Of a stretch of DNA of 64,000 nt, positions 46,317-57,490 are shown one piece after another. Position numbers and translations under genes: made by a program. Position 1 is the stretch's first letter, and each line of letters begins with the position of its first letter. Location of the stretch: positions 1-64,000 of the forward strand of contig CAJNOL010001128.1 in NCBI GenBank assembly GCA_905250125.1. The letters are read 5' to 3'. This stretch comes from Rotaria sordida (taxonomy: Eukaryota; Rotifera; Eurotatoria; Philodinida; Philodinidae). The notes below the pieces were generated by a model. It was given only the letters and a program-made list of their open reading frames with translations, was not told the DNA's origin and made no database searches.

Positions 46317-48078
46317 ATGAGAGAAGAATCGTCTTGCTCATCGTTGTTACGACGTATTTATAACCAACGTCGTCGAGATGCTTGGAATATACTTGTTGAA
46401 CGCATTCAAATTTTATGCAAGCTATCCATAATTTTTTTCTTTCTGCTATCGATATACCAATGTCCTAATCGAGTGTACAATGCATGGAAAGGTCCATTTT
46501 CAATGGACTTAAATCAATTTCAGAATCATTTAGAAAATAACTATAAATTCTTGGAATATAAATCATTTTCATTTCGTTGGTTTCTCTTTCGACCTGAATA
46601 TGTTCAAATCGAACTGGGTGAAAATGCAATCGATGAAAGGACTGAAAATACTATTCGAAAATTTCAAGACAATTTTTGGTACGGGAAATCGTTATATACA
46701 TTTAATCAAGTCATAGAAGCAACAATTGATACACCAGGCAAGGCATTGCTTATTAAATTTCCTGCAGATGAACAATCCTACTATAAAATACGTTATCCAT
46801 ATCAATTTCAATCTTTTAATTTTGATACACTTCTGTGCATTGTCAGACAACTTAACATTTCTTCAACAGTACTTAAGCTGTGGCTCGAAAAATCAATACA
46901 TATCGAAAAAATTCAACAGATGTATGATCAAAATACAACAATATTCAACAAGAAAGTAATAAAAAAATGTGGTATTCTAATTGGATATTTCTATAGACCC
47001 AAAAATGAATATCCTTATCTGAGATACGAAGACGAATACTATAACTCTAGTAACTATGTTCGAATATTCGATGCTTCGTCTTCCTACACTACTTACACGT
47101 CTCATGTGATGATTGTTCTATGCATATGTGTTGTATTTAAATATCTTGTACGTATTCTTCTTGCCGCCGTTTCTTTCGTTTGCTCATCATGGCTAATTTT
47201 GCACTCTTCTATTGACGAACAAATGCGAAAAATAGATATTTTCTCTTTAGAACACTTAGACAAACTTTTCTTAAATACGACTTACGAAAATAATTATCAA
47301 GATTGTTTGTTTATCATCTACGACAAATATCTCGTAATGTCGATGATAGATTTTAACGAAACTTCTGAGGAAATTCTTCGACAATTTTATAACTTTACTC
47401 CGCTCACTATTATTCCTATCGATACTATTAGTAACATCAGATCGGATAGCATTGTGTTTCGAAATAGTAATTTCACTCATATCGTTTCTTTTCCTACACG
47501 TATACATAGTATTAATTTCAATCCAGCGCCTTGGTTACATAAGCGATTGATAGCTCTCAATGATCAATATCGACATAAGTATGTTTGAACTTTTATTTGA
47601 ATTTCGACGAGAAAAAGATTTCGAATTACGATGTTTTTGTTTTAGTTGGGAACAAAACAAAGAAATATATTACGAGAAAGAAAAACGGCAACGTCAGTTG
47701 GAACGTGTGATTGAAGAGGAAACTCAATATCAGCATTATCAGTACAGAAACAGAATTAGTAGAGTATTGTCATACTCAACACCAGCATCGCCTCGTTTCA
47801 TTGCACAGTTTCGCTTAGCTGGTTGGAAAATAGTCAGTAATGATCTGCTCGATAAACAGTGTAGCATTTGCCTCGACGACTTCCGATTAAATCAATGCTT
47901 CGCTCAATGGCCGTGTGAAGCTAAACATACATTTCATTACCATTGTATGTTAGATGCCTTAAGAGTAGGAAATAAGTGTCCTTTATGTCGATATCCTGTT
48001 GAAGCAGCGATTTTGTTCAATACGCAAGCTGTTATTCAATTTATACTAGAAAGAATGATGCGTAATGTATTCACATGA
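46317..48078 (+). CDS. Membrane RING-H2 E3 ubiquitin ligase-like protein (2 exons)
   Basis: Exons 46317-47578 and 47646-48078, 67-bp intron; 564 residues. The junction gives QYRHN|WEQNKEIYYEKE in frame. Helices at about 35-50 and 262-290 bound a large domain with several N-glycosylation sequons (NIS, NTT, NSS), so the middle is lumenal or extracellular and both ends cytosolic. The C-terminus carries a complete RING-H2: C493, C496, C511, H515, H518, C521, C532, C535 (C-X2-C-X14-C-X3-H-X2-H-X2-C-X10-C-X2-C), which binds two zinc ions and recruits an E2 enzyme. A basic/acidic coiled segment (EKEKRQRQLERVIEEE) precedes it. The lumenal domain is not recognised. The likely role is ubiquitination of membrane proteins in the secretory pathway or at the cell surface. 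Family beyond RING-H2 is unknown. Confidence 0.8.
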
Positions 48079-48442
48079 AAAACGACGATTTTTTCATCAA
48101 TGTATCGCTTCGTCAATCAGAACTTTTCGTTACACAGTCTGTTTAATATATTCATTATAACGAGCAAAATATTAACAATTATAATTAAAATGGTAAACAG
48201 AGTTTTTCATGTTTAGCATTTTACCAGTGTTTTGAGAATGAACCTGAGAAAGAGTTTATATATCTTGTGTTCGATTGTACTTTAATTTTATCCTATTGAA
48301 AGTCATTGTTGCCTCATAACTTTCTTTAATAGACCATTGCCAGTGGTAGGTGTGGGTGTGTCTAGTAACCATTATCGCGATTCCATTCTGGCTAAAGAAT
48401 TCATCAAATGGCTTTGACTTAGATCGGAAGAACGTAAACTAT
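48079..48442. other. 3' flank of RING gene, no gene seen
   Basis: Contains a short one-sided G/T-rich tract at 48343-48362 (GGTAGGTGTGGGTGTGTC) without an inverted partner. Nothing else recognised. Confidence 0.45.
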
Positions 48443-48570
48443 ATAGGGGTAGCCAAAAGTAGTGGCAACGACATTTTAGTACCACATATTAAGCTTGATA
48501 AAAGTTTCTTTTTACATAGGATGATAGAGAAAAAAATGCTCTTTCTTTCTATGCTATTTGATCATACTTC
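48443..48570. mobile_element. Diverged Tc1/mariner terminal fragment
   Basis: GGGGTAGCCAAAAGTAGTGG and the following 110 bases resemble the left terminus of the element at 9408 (shared AAAAGTAGTG, AAGCTT, AAAAAAATGCTC, TTTCTATGCTAT). No second end is recognisable nearby. Confidence 0.55.
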
Positions 48571-48791
48571 AGTTCACATCATAACAACAAAGTCCTAATA
48601 AGACTAGTTTGCCTAACATGCATAACTGTTACAGAAGTTCATATTGTCTTCAATATGCATTCTTTTCTTGATCTTTTCTTTGTTTTTTTTTCTTTCCTTT
48701 ATTTTTTTCCCTTGCTTCTTCTGAGACTTTATCGTTTATTCATATTAGCATACCAGAAAATTGAAAATACATAAACAAGCTCAAGAAGTTT

Positions 48792-49090
48792 TTATTTCAT
48801 TAAATGTTCAAAGTAATTGCCTTGATTATCTGCACATAATTGCATTCTTTGAATCCATTTATCAAACGTTTTTCTACACTCTTCTTTATCCAAAGAATAC
48901 ATGAAGTCGGTTATAGCGTGATGTAATGATTCGGAATTAGTTTGATCAGTTAGATTTCGTTTGATTAAGTCGAATAACCAAAAATCCCAGGGAGATAGAT
49001 CTGGAGAATTGGGTGGTTGTGGTACTATGGTAACTCCTTCTGAACCAAGATAATCGAGGGTATCTTTATGAACATGTGCTCCTCCATTAC
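48792..49090 (-). pseudogene. Mariner transposase C-terminal remnant
   Basis: The last 98 or so residues of a mariner-type (DD34D) transposase, including PPNSPDLSPWDFWLFDLIK with the third catalytic Asp (WDFW). The second catalytic motif, normally HDNA-like, reads HGNGGAH, so its Asp is Gly. The first two-thirds of the protein is missing: the homology stops at a telomere-like CACACCC tract (49090-49146), through which the frame runs on by chance. It is inactive. Confidence 0.85.
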
Positions 49091-49146
49091 CATGATGAGG
49101 GTGTGGGTGTGGGTATCGATGGAGATATACACTCACACCCACACCC
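49090..49146. repeat. Telomere-like inverted tract at a transposon junction
   Basis: GGGTGTGGGTGTGGGTATCG, short spacer, CACTCACACCCACACCC. It separates a truncated mariner on the left from a truncated LINE on the right. Confidence 0.85.
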
Positions 49147-49795
49147 GACCAAATAGCGGTTCATGAAATAATAATAGACATCATTAAGAAAAGAAAATTA
49201 AGGCTGTTTGGGCACATCTGCAGAATGGATAATACTAGACTTCTAAAACACATAGTATTCTCCAAAACGAATGAAAATCTAGAAGAGGACGACCATGCAG
49301 GGAATGGCTAGACGATATCACAGAATGGTGCGGATATAGCTGCCAAGGACTTAGTCCACCTCGCGCAGAGCAGGTACCGATAGAAAAATATCGTTCGAAT
49401 GGTGGTTGGCCCCAACGGGCGATAAGCCTATGAGACATCAAGATCAAGATTCATTGATACGCAACAGATCATTCCGAAAAATTTTCAGTCAGCCGGCTGC
49501 GATATTGCTCAACGATCTTATGAGCTGGTTGGAAACATGTAGATGTAGTTAGCAGCGAATTCGAGTAATACCAGCGGTTATTCACCTAAGAATCTATTCC
49601 AGAGTTCCAATTCTTGTTCTAAATACAACTTCAGGAGTCCTATCCAACAATATAATCAGAACTTTTCATGACGCAAACTATGTTCCTGTAGCCCTAGAAC
49701 GAGTATATGATGCTGCTTAAGTCATTTCTGTTGTATACAGTTTAGGGTGTGCGGATTTAGGTGTGAGGGTATGAGCATGGGTTTGGGTGCGACCA
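49147..49795 (+). pseudogene. LINE (non-LTR retrotransposon) 3' end
   Basis: The frame from about 49148 reads DQIAVHEIIIDIIKKRK then LRLFGHICRMDNTRLLKHIV, shifts frame near 49275, and continues KSRRGRPCREWLDDITEWCG to a stop at 49431-49433. The RLFGH..RM and GRP..EWLDDI motifs are typical of the region after the reverse transcriptase in many LINEs. About 310 bp of 3' UTR follows and ends GTTTAGGGTGTG plus a degenerate G/T tract (to about 49795). It is 5'-truncated at the telomere-like hairpin and frameshifted. The UTR matches the copy at 30765. Confidence 0.75.
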
Positions 49796-49973
49796 TTTAT
49801 TATCAACAAAAACATTTTGAAGAAAAAAGTAAGACATGAAAAATTGGTGAGTAAGTAGCTAGTTGCAAAGAATGAAAGTCAGAGAGAGAGATGGGGATGA
49901 TATTTTAATGATAGGCGCTGAAGAAATACTACAAGCAAAATCTTTTAGAGAAAGATATTCGGCAATTTAGAAT

Positions 49974-50438
49974 ATGACAGTTAGTGACACAGATAGTCAA
50001 AGTAATGAGAATAGTAACATTGAGTATAAGGAAGAGGCAAGTTATAATAATAACAACAACACATGGAATGGTAATAATAGTAGTGATATAGATGCAGAAG
50101 AGAGTAAGAAAAGAGAATTACAAGATACAAGTCATTCACCAACATCGGAAGAAAAAAACATCAGAGAAAGATACCAATATAAGAAAGCTAAATCAAAATC
50201 AAAAAAGAAAAAGAAATTTTCGATTGAGAATGATTCGAGAGTATCAGACGGTAATCCAATTTTATTAGTTAAGAAGAATAGTAAAAGGGAACAAGCAAGT
50301 GAAGTAGTTAAAAAGACAAGAGCCGATACTCCAATTGGTTCCGATATCAAAAGACATCGACGACAAAGAGATGAGCATATGCATGTTATAAAACCACCAA
50401 GAACTGCACTTCAACAACAGCATCAACAACCAAGGTGA
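49974..50438 (+). CDS. Low-complexity basic protein, uncertain
   Basis: Frame of 154 codons, strongly polar: an acidic, Asn/Ser-rich N-terminus, a Lys-rich centre (KKAKSKSKKKKK) that could be a nuclear localisation signal, and a Gln/His-rich end. No domain is recognised. The frame ends exactly where a telomere-like G/T tract begins; AAG|GTGAGG at its end could be a splice donor, and ATTTAG precedes the start, so it may be an internal exon or a gene truncated by the adjoining element. Confidence 0.35.
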   Translation: MTVSDTDSQSNENSNIEYKEEASYNNNNNTWNGNNSSDIDAEESKKRELQDTSHSPTSEEKNIRERYQYKKAKSKSKKKKKFSIENDSRVSDGNPILLVKKNSKREQASEVVKKTRADTPIGSDIKRHRRQRDEHMHVIKPPRTALQQQHQQPR

Positions 50439-51125
50439 GGGTATGGATGTGAGCGTGGGGGTGTGAGTGGTAGAGCCCGTCGGGTAGGATCCGGACCCCA
50501 GACTCGTTTGAGTCTGAGCCCGGGTCTAAAACTTTTTCTTTGATCGGATCCGGATTAGCGGTGGAACTCTAACTTTAAAAACACTTTAAACTTTAATTAA
50601 AGTGAAACACTTTAAGAATTTAACTTTATTAAAGTCAACATTAAAGTCGATAAGGGGTGCCATGTGTCCTTAGGTCCTCAAGTGCTATACTACACAGGCA
50701 CCCGTATAGTATAGCACTTGAGAACCTAACAGCACCCCTATAGTATAGGCCTTGAGGACCGAAGGGTACTTCTTGTCGACTTTAATGCGGACTTTATTAA
50801 AGCTAAAGTTTTAAAGTATAGTTAAAGTGCTACCCCTAGTCAATATCGGGTTCGGGTCTGAAACAAACTTTGATGCACATAATACGTTTTGAATTTTTTC
50901 TAAAGTTTTGTTCGTTTTATAATGAAAAAAAATCAAATTTATTTAGAAAATGGATAAAAAACAACAGAACTCTTCTTGACTATACTATCTAAACCGATTT
51001 ATCATTGTGTTTGAATCCAAAGAATTTAATCGACCGGGTTCAGTCATGATCCGAGTCCAAGAAATTGTAAACGGATCCGGACACTACCCGATGGGCTCTA
51101 CTACTCACACCCACACACTCACACC
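50435..51125. mobile_element. hAT-like element (50471-51100) nested inside telomere-like inverted arms
   Basis: Outer arms: a G/T tract at 50435-50470 and its C/A complement at 51101-51125. Between them is an element with ends TAGAGCCCGTCGGGTAG and CTACCCGATGGGCTCTA (TAGAGCCC ends occur in some hAT MITEs). Inside it, 50556-50837 is a further inverted-repeat MITE (ends TAGCGGTGGAACT and AGTGCTACCCCTA) rich in ACTTTAA/TTAAAGT. No target duplications could be fixed for either. Confidence 0.65.
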
Positions 51126-51269
51126 ATGATTCATTGATTGACTGACAATAAGCATAATTGTATTACGCGATTATATTTGTAATATGTGCACAATAATGAG
51201 CACTGAAAGTTTGATGGATACATTCTTTTTGTAAGAAGATCATTAGATACTTGTCATTTGATCAAACGA

Positions 51270-52259
51270 TTAAGGTTTTTGAATAGCAACAATATCTTTT
51301 GAAACTGTCCTCAATTGATTTCGTTGTATTGGTGTGATATTTATTTCCATGTCCATTGTTATTTTCAAGTGTTGTTGAACGCCTACTTGATTATTACGTT
51401 GCATTAGACATAAAAATAAATGTTTTTTTATTGGTGGTGTGATATAAATTATGACTAATCCGATAAATATTAGACATGTTGATGTAAAGAAACCAACTAT
51501 GCTGAAAGTTAATGAATATAAATGACCAATGCTAATTGCATATATCATGAAAATCACTGTTGGAAAGCGTAATGCTATTAATACTGATACTAATATGACC
51601 ATACGTTTGATGATCGTTAAATCTCGTTGATTTCGTTGTCGTTGTTGTGTTGCAAGAAAAGTTGTTGGTGCACGAGATGATTTACGAATAAATTTTGTGA
51701 CCCATAGATAGGATATTCCAATGCATAGTAATGGAATAACATAGAGAATTACAATATGATAGACTTCTGCAATTACATCTGTATAAGGAACAAGACAATA
51801 TTGTTCTGTTGGTAATTGAATATACCAATTCAATAAAATTGGTGGTAAAAGAAGGATGATAATGAGTAACCATTGACCAATCATGAGTATGATATATAAT
51901 GAATATGATAAAAGAATTCTTTTCTTATAGAAAACAACGCGACATAATCGATAGAATGCTTGTAAATAGCAACTATGATAAATTGAACATTCAAAAATAT
52001 CATAGAGTAAACCCCAAACATAACAAAAGTGAACATTGTAAGTTAAAAATCCCATCCATAAATTTGAACTAGTCATAATACAGACTGTAATACATGTGAA
52101 AAGTGCAGCTATACAAGTGTTACAGGTCAATGTCATAGAAATAGTACGTAGTTCATGATAATGTTTAATAAAAATAACGATAATTAATAAAAAAATAAGA
52201 AAGGCAATAAAGGTCAGACACCAGTTTGTAATTCCAAGAATTGTTGCTGCCGTTGCCAT
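51270..52259 (-). CDS. Rhodopsin-family (class A) seven-transmembrane receptor
   Basis: Intronless frame of 329 residues with seven hydrophobic helices, a very short N-terminus (about 14 residues) and a 45-residue C-terminal tail. The end of helix 3 reads YRLCRVV, a divergent DRY motif, and helix 3 follows a CYVWGL segment whose Cys pairs plausibly with the Cys of TEQYCLVP in extracellular loop 2. The third intracellular loop is basic (RQRNQRDLTIIKRM). Helix 7 ends IYITPPIKKHL in place of NPXXY. This fits the orphan peptide-receptor-like GPCRs that are abundant in bdelloids (recalled, not searched). Ligand unknown; signalling through G proteins is inferred from the fold only. Confidence 0.8.
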   Translation of the reverse strand: MATAATILGITNWCLTFIAFLIFLLIIVIFIKHYHELRTISMTLTCNTCIAALFTCITVCIMTSSNLWMGFLTYNVHFCYVWGLLYDIFECSIYHSCYLQAFYRLCRVVFYKKRILLSYSLYIILMIGQWLLIIILLLPPILLNWYIQLPTEQYCLVPYTDVIAEVYHIVILYVIPLLCIGISYLWVTKFIRKSSRAPTTFLATQQRQRNQRDLTIIKRMVILVSVLIALRFPTVIFMIYAISIGHLYSLTFSIVGFFTSTCLIFIGLVIIYITPPIKKHLFLCLMQRNNQVGVQQHLKITMDMEINITPIQRNQLRTVSKDIVAIQKP

Positions 52260-53240
52260 TTTGTCAAGTGAATATCTATTGAATTAATAGAAAGATCTAA
52301 TGCAATACAAGAAGATGAGCCGAAGAGATTAGAGAAATAAACTGGTCAACTTGAACGATAAAGATGTGTATCATCACAGTATGGTTATTAATGTATGCAA
52401 CATTCTCTATTAGAGGCACTATCTTTATATTAACTTATGAGGCTATATATATATATTTTTTTTTTTTTAATCTACAAATTCTCATACAGAATATTGCGTC
52501 TTTGAAGTATTAAATGGTTGACAGTCATGCCTAGAAATAGACATACCGTGTGAGTGCTCTTCTACATAATAGAATCAAATTTGACATCCGGGTTAATTAG
52601 TTTTACTATGGCAATTGGACAAGGTTGTTCGCTTTTTAATATCCCTGATTAATCCTTTATTAATTGAGCACTGAAAAAATTGATGTCATATGAACCGTGA
52701 CTTGTTTTGTGCTTCAAATGTACAAGATGTGAGAACTATTAGAACATTAAAAATGCATAACGAGATTTTAAATATTAATATTAAATACTACACAAAGTCA
52801 TAGTTCTTTTAACAGAAGACGTATATGAACGAGAATCATCTTAGAGATATATAAAATCAAGGTGCAAGTAGCACTAAACATTTATCAAAAACCATCACAA
52901 AGAGAGAATGGCATCAAAATAACTAGTGCTGAGAAAAGAATCAGCTTAAATCACAGGGTAATCTATTCAGTAAACATAAGCTCATCTACTTATAAAAATA
53001 ACTCAACTTGTGTCTGAACATTCTTTGACGTTATTCTTTTTTCTTTCTTCATAATTTGATTGAGATAAGTTGGTTGATGTCGACGCAAATTGGATAGAAA
53101 AAGTTTCAAGGTAGATAATATTGGATGAAAAATTTTCTCAGAACAATTTTTATCTTGCCAATTTTAATAAAGAAATAACAATGATGTATCGATATCCGAT
53201 ATTTTCTTAAACAAAAATATAAAAATATAAAGTATCGTTA
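52260..53240. other. Intergenic, no gene seen
   Basis: Upstream region of the GPCR; AT-rich with no recognised repeat or exon. Confidence 0.4.
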
Positions 53241-53249
53241 ATGCAAGCC

Positions 53250-53785
53250 GGGGCGGCGCTACCGGGGAGGACAAGGGAGAGGGGGGCGGGGGGGGGGGGG
53301 TACCCCCACTCTGCTCTAGAAAATTTTGGCTGGGACTTTCTCTAAATTTAGAAATTTTGGGGATCAATTTTCTCCGATTTTGGATAAAGTTGATCAAAAC
53401 ATTTCTAGGAAATCAGAGAAAATTACCTAAAAGCATTCTCCAAACTTGAATTTTCTCCGATTTTGAAAGCATATATAAAAAAACTTTATCCAAAATCGGA
53501 GAAAATTATTAAATGCACTTCTACAATGTGGGAGAAAATTGTCTAATAACGTTCTCCAAACTTGAATTTTGTCTGAATGTATAGAAAATTGTTTAGTGTA
53601 TTTCTTAGAAAGCAGAAAAATCCAATTTCGAAGAAAACTATTAAGCAATTTGCTCTCATTTTGGAGAAATTCGTTAGAAATTTTTTCTAAATTAAAAGAG
53701 AATTCAAGTTTCGAGAACAGTTTTGATCGATTTTATTCGATTTTGGAGAAATATATTATACAATTTAGAGCACTCATTAAACTAT
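53250..53785. repeat. G-run and degenerate tandem repeats
   Basis: A run of G (about 53280-53302) is followed by about 430 bases of degenerate repeats built on TCTCCAAACTTGAATTTTCTC and its complement (period about 120 bp). The short frames on both strands here reflect the repeat. Confidence 0.6.
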
Positions 53786-54678
53786 AGATTCGTAAAAAGT
53801 ATCCTTTTGCTAAGATATTTGAGTCGAGAAATTTTCCACGGATTGATCATTCTTGTATTTAAGCGATATTAGTAAATATATTACTTGGAACATCATCTAT
53901 TTATAAAGAAATTTTTAAAAAACTTATTAATTCGAGATGTGAGAACAGCATCCTGTGAAACAATTTGAATCAAATATGATTCAGTCACTGAGAATGACAG
54001 AAAAAGAATTTTTTTTGCAGCTATTGTGCTTTTGACATAAACTCATTATTAACGCGACAATGCCCAGTGCTAATTTTCACATATACAGGCATGATATTAC
54101 GTCATCAACAAAATGTCTATATAAAACATCTCTATTTATATTTTTGTCGAATAATAGCAACCATTTTTATATATATATAATACATGATTCGATTTCGGGT
54201 TGGGTTGGATCAAGTAAGAATATATATGTATATATGAGTGAATTGCAACATTTTGGTACGATTGAAATTTTAGCTTTATTTCGATAATAACTTTTGTTCA
54301 GCTAATCAGATTTAGATTAATTTTTTTATATGTTACTGGTCTTTGAGCGTCCCATTGCCATACAAAATGTCAGCTCTCTAGTTCCTACAGTCGCTGAGTT
54401 ATTAGGTCTATACTGCCAAAAAACCGTGTTTTACATGGAGACGTACTAATAAAATGATATTTTCTAAGTATAAAAGTAACGAGAAAAAATATAATGAATG
54501 GTCAGTTTTGTATAGCTTGAAATGCTCTATCGAATGATATATCTTTTGTATGTGCTTCTTTTTCTTTTCATATTCCCTCGACTGTAAGGAGGGTCATATG
54601 AAAAAAAATGGTTGTGTGTGTGTCTGTGTCTGCATCGGGGTCAAAAAAACATCAGGGTCAAAAAAACATCCGCTTGTG

Positions 54679-55085
54679 CATAAAACTTGACCAAAGGGTA
54701 ATTGAGAGTGGGGAATTCGAACCCGAGGTTTGTTTTAACTAATTATTAATTAATTAATTATTAATTATTAATTAATCATTAACTCATGGTATTTTACATA
54801 AAACCTGACCAAAGAGTAATCGAGGGTGAGAAGTTCGAATCCGAAGTTAGTTTTAGATAGTTATTAACTAATTATTAATTAATTATTAATTGGTCATTAA
54901 TTATTAGTATTTTACATAAAACTTGACCAAAGGGTAATCGAGGGTAGGGATTTCAAATCCGAGGTTAATTTTAATTAATTATTTATTATTTATTAACTAA
55001 TCGTTAATTATTAGTGTTTTCCATAAAACTTTAACAAAAGGTAATCGAGGTCGGGGAATTCAAATCTGAAGGCAGTTTTGGAAAT
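54679..55085. repeat. Tandem repeat, 107-119-bp period, four copies
   Basis: Units start CATAAAACTTGACC at 54679, 54798, 54915 and 55022. Each contains GGTAATCGAGGGT and an AT-rich TTAATTAATTATTAA stretch. Confidence 0.8.
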
Positions 55086-56759
55086 TTTTAACTGAGTTCT
55101 TTTGAGCTGAGGGGAAAATTTTTTTGAGAAAATAAAATTTCCTCGAGTATAGCAAGGGTTATATGAAATAAAATCAATTTTTGTCTGTTTTCGTCAGAGT
55201 GAAAGGTGAAACGCCATAAAAATGTTGGCGAAGTGTTTCTTGCTCCTGCTTTTGATGTGATTTTCAACCAATTCGGTTTTTCAGACTGAAAATTCAGTCA
55301 ATCTGACGTGTGTGATACGTTTCCACTTAATCAACCGTTTTATAACTGGGTTTCCATGAATGAGACTTGTTTTTAGCTGAGTCTCTAACTGGGGATGCCT
55401 TGTGTAGGACTACTCTAGTTAGTCAGACATTTTGGATCTTGAATTGGAGACTATATGAGTTCGTTGTTAGTAGTTAAAGAGTTGTAGTTTTCTTGAGAAT
55501 ACTGTCAGGCTTTAAGATATATCCTGATCGAAATTTTCGTCTAATAGTGGGGAAAGAAGGACATGATGGTGGGATATTCAACTTTTTTATTTTATATTTT
55601 TGTTAGAATCGTGATAAATATGCTTATAGCTGTTTTGGAAAAGCTTGTAAGTCTAGCAGTTTTCGAGGTAAGACCAATCTGGAATTTGATAGGATTTAAG
55701 TGAAAAGATTTATGTCAGGGTAAAGTAAGATCAAAGGTGGCAGCAGCTAGTTGCGAATGGCGCCCCAAAGGGGCGTCGGGGAGCGTCTAGCTACTGTACT
55801 GGGTCGTCTGCAGAAGTGCCAATTCAAAGTATTGGAATTCATTGAATAATCATCAATAGTCGAGGTTAAATGGGCCTGATTAAGCAATATCAGATGCAAA
55901 AAGCTGAAAAAACTATTTCTAGTCAAGGATGAGAAACGACTTTTGTCTTTAGACACAATAGCTAAATAATTCATCGGACAAGAAAACATCATTCGAAAAA
56001 TTTATATTTGTTGTATCAGCAGTGGACATGAATGAAATAAACTAGAGTTTCTCTTGGTATATGCTTTTGATTGTTATTAATTCACATATCTGCATGTATG
56101 TTGATATATTCAAATTACCTGTCTAGTAAACAGTATCGTTAGTTCATGCGTTAGTAAGTGAGTGGATTTTTAGTAGAAGTTTTAAAGAGTATGGCACGTT
56201 TTCACAAAATTGTCACAAATGTTTTTTGTTTTATTGCCTCTCAGCAAACTGAATAAAAGCTCTTTTTGTTGGGTTACATGTGGGTATCCTCGCCATAGTT
56301 TAGTTCTTTAGATTTTGATTGAATATCAGTGTGAGGGTGTCGAATTGATTGGATGTATTCGTGACAAAAATGATCATCCGGACTCACATATCATTGTGCA
56401 CAACGCGATTGATGCTAATACCAACGTACAAACACCTACTCACTCTTTCGAAGTATTGGCTACTAGCTGTGTTGAAGACTGTAAAGCACTATAAAATATG
56501 AAAGGACTGAATATACAGTCGAGGGTCAAGCGAGTCACTCGAACGAGCGTTACTTGTTCATTTACCCCGAACACTTAATGACAGACACTCTATCATTTTT
56601 GTGTAGAATGACTTTATCGTTCAATTTGCTTCATCTGTGTGACAATGAAAGAAAATCAAAGGTAAGCAAGAGAAAGGCAACTGAAATACCAATAAAATGA
56701 TAAAAGAAAATTCTTCTGAATGTCTTTCCTTTTCAATAAAAAAAATCGAGTTTCACTCA

Positions 56760-57135
56760 CTTTATAGGATGACTTTTTGAAAATTACTATGCGAATAACT
56801 CCTGAACGACTAGGTTGTTTTCAATCAAATTTTTACAAAAGATATAGTTCTAAAAGTTACATAAGCAGTCAAGAATTTACCGGTCTATCTCATATTGTTC
56901 TCGAGAAATTTACAATGTATGATAAAAGGTAGAACGACCTTCTTTTTAAAAAAGTGTAGAACGACTTTTTGAAATTTACTATGTAAATAACTTCTGAATG
57001 GCTCATTTGTTTTCGTTCAAATTTTTACTGTAGATATACTTCTCAGAGTTCTATGCCCGATAAAAAATCCAGCCCCCAATCTCATATCATGTTTGAGATA
57101 TTTACATTACATTATGAGCTGTAGAAGGGCATTTT
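56760..57135. repeat. Diverged tandem duplication, about 194-bp period
   Basis: Two copies beginning GACTTTTTGAAAATTACTATG (near 56768) and GACTTTTTGAAATTTACTATG (near 56962). Non-coding. Confidence 0.7.
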
Positions 57136-57354
57136 CCACTAAAACAACAGTTTTTATAGTACATTTGCATTAAAATATATCGTATCTCCGCTAATATGTG
57201 ATAAAGTGTTGGGGAACTTTTGCTGTGTAACATAGACATAGAGTCTAATAAAAGGCACTGATCAGACATTGTTTAGATCCGCTTTCAATTTTTTGCACCA
57301 ATAGTATCAAAAAGTTACAATTCGCTCATATACATGTATATCATATATGACTCG

Positions 57355-57490
57355 ATTTCGGGTTAGGTTGGGTTGGGTCGAGGTGTGGGTGTGAGTGCGG
57401 GTGGGATGTGGCTGTGGCTGTGCTCGTGAGGATGCGTATAATCTCTTCACTCACTCACGCACCCGAGCTCCACATCCGCGCCTACACACA
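57355..57490. repeat. GGGTT tract plus telomere-like inverted tract
   Basis: GGGTTAGGTTGGGTTGGGTC runs directly into GGTGTGGGTGTGAGTGCGGG, followed by C/A-rich CACTCACGCACCC sequence. Confidence 0.65.

Noticed and set aside
54700-55070. tRNA T-arm-like sequence (GAATTCGAACCCGAGG and variants)
   Set aside because: It recurs in every unit of the 107-119-bp tandem repeat and lacks acceptor and anticodon arms; not a tRNA.
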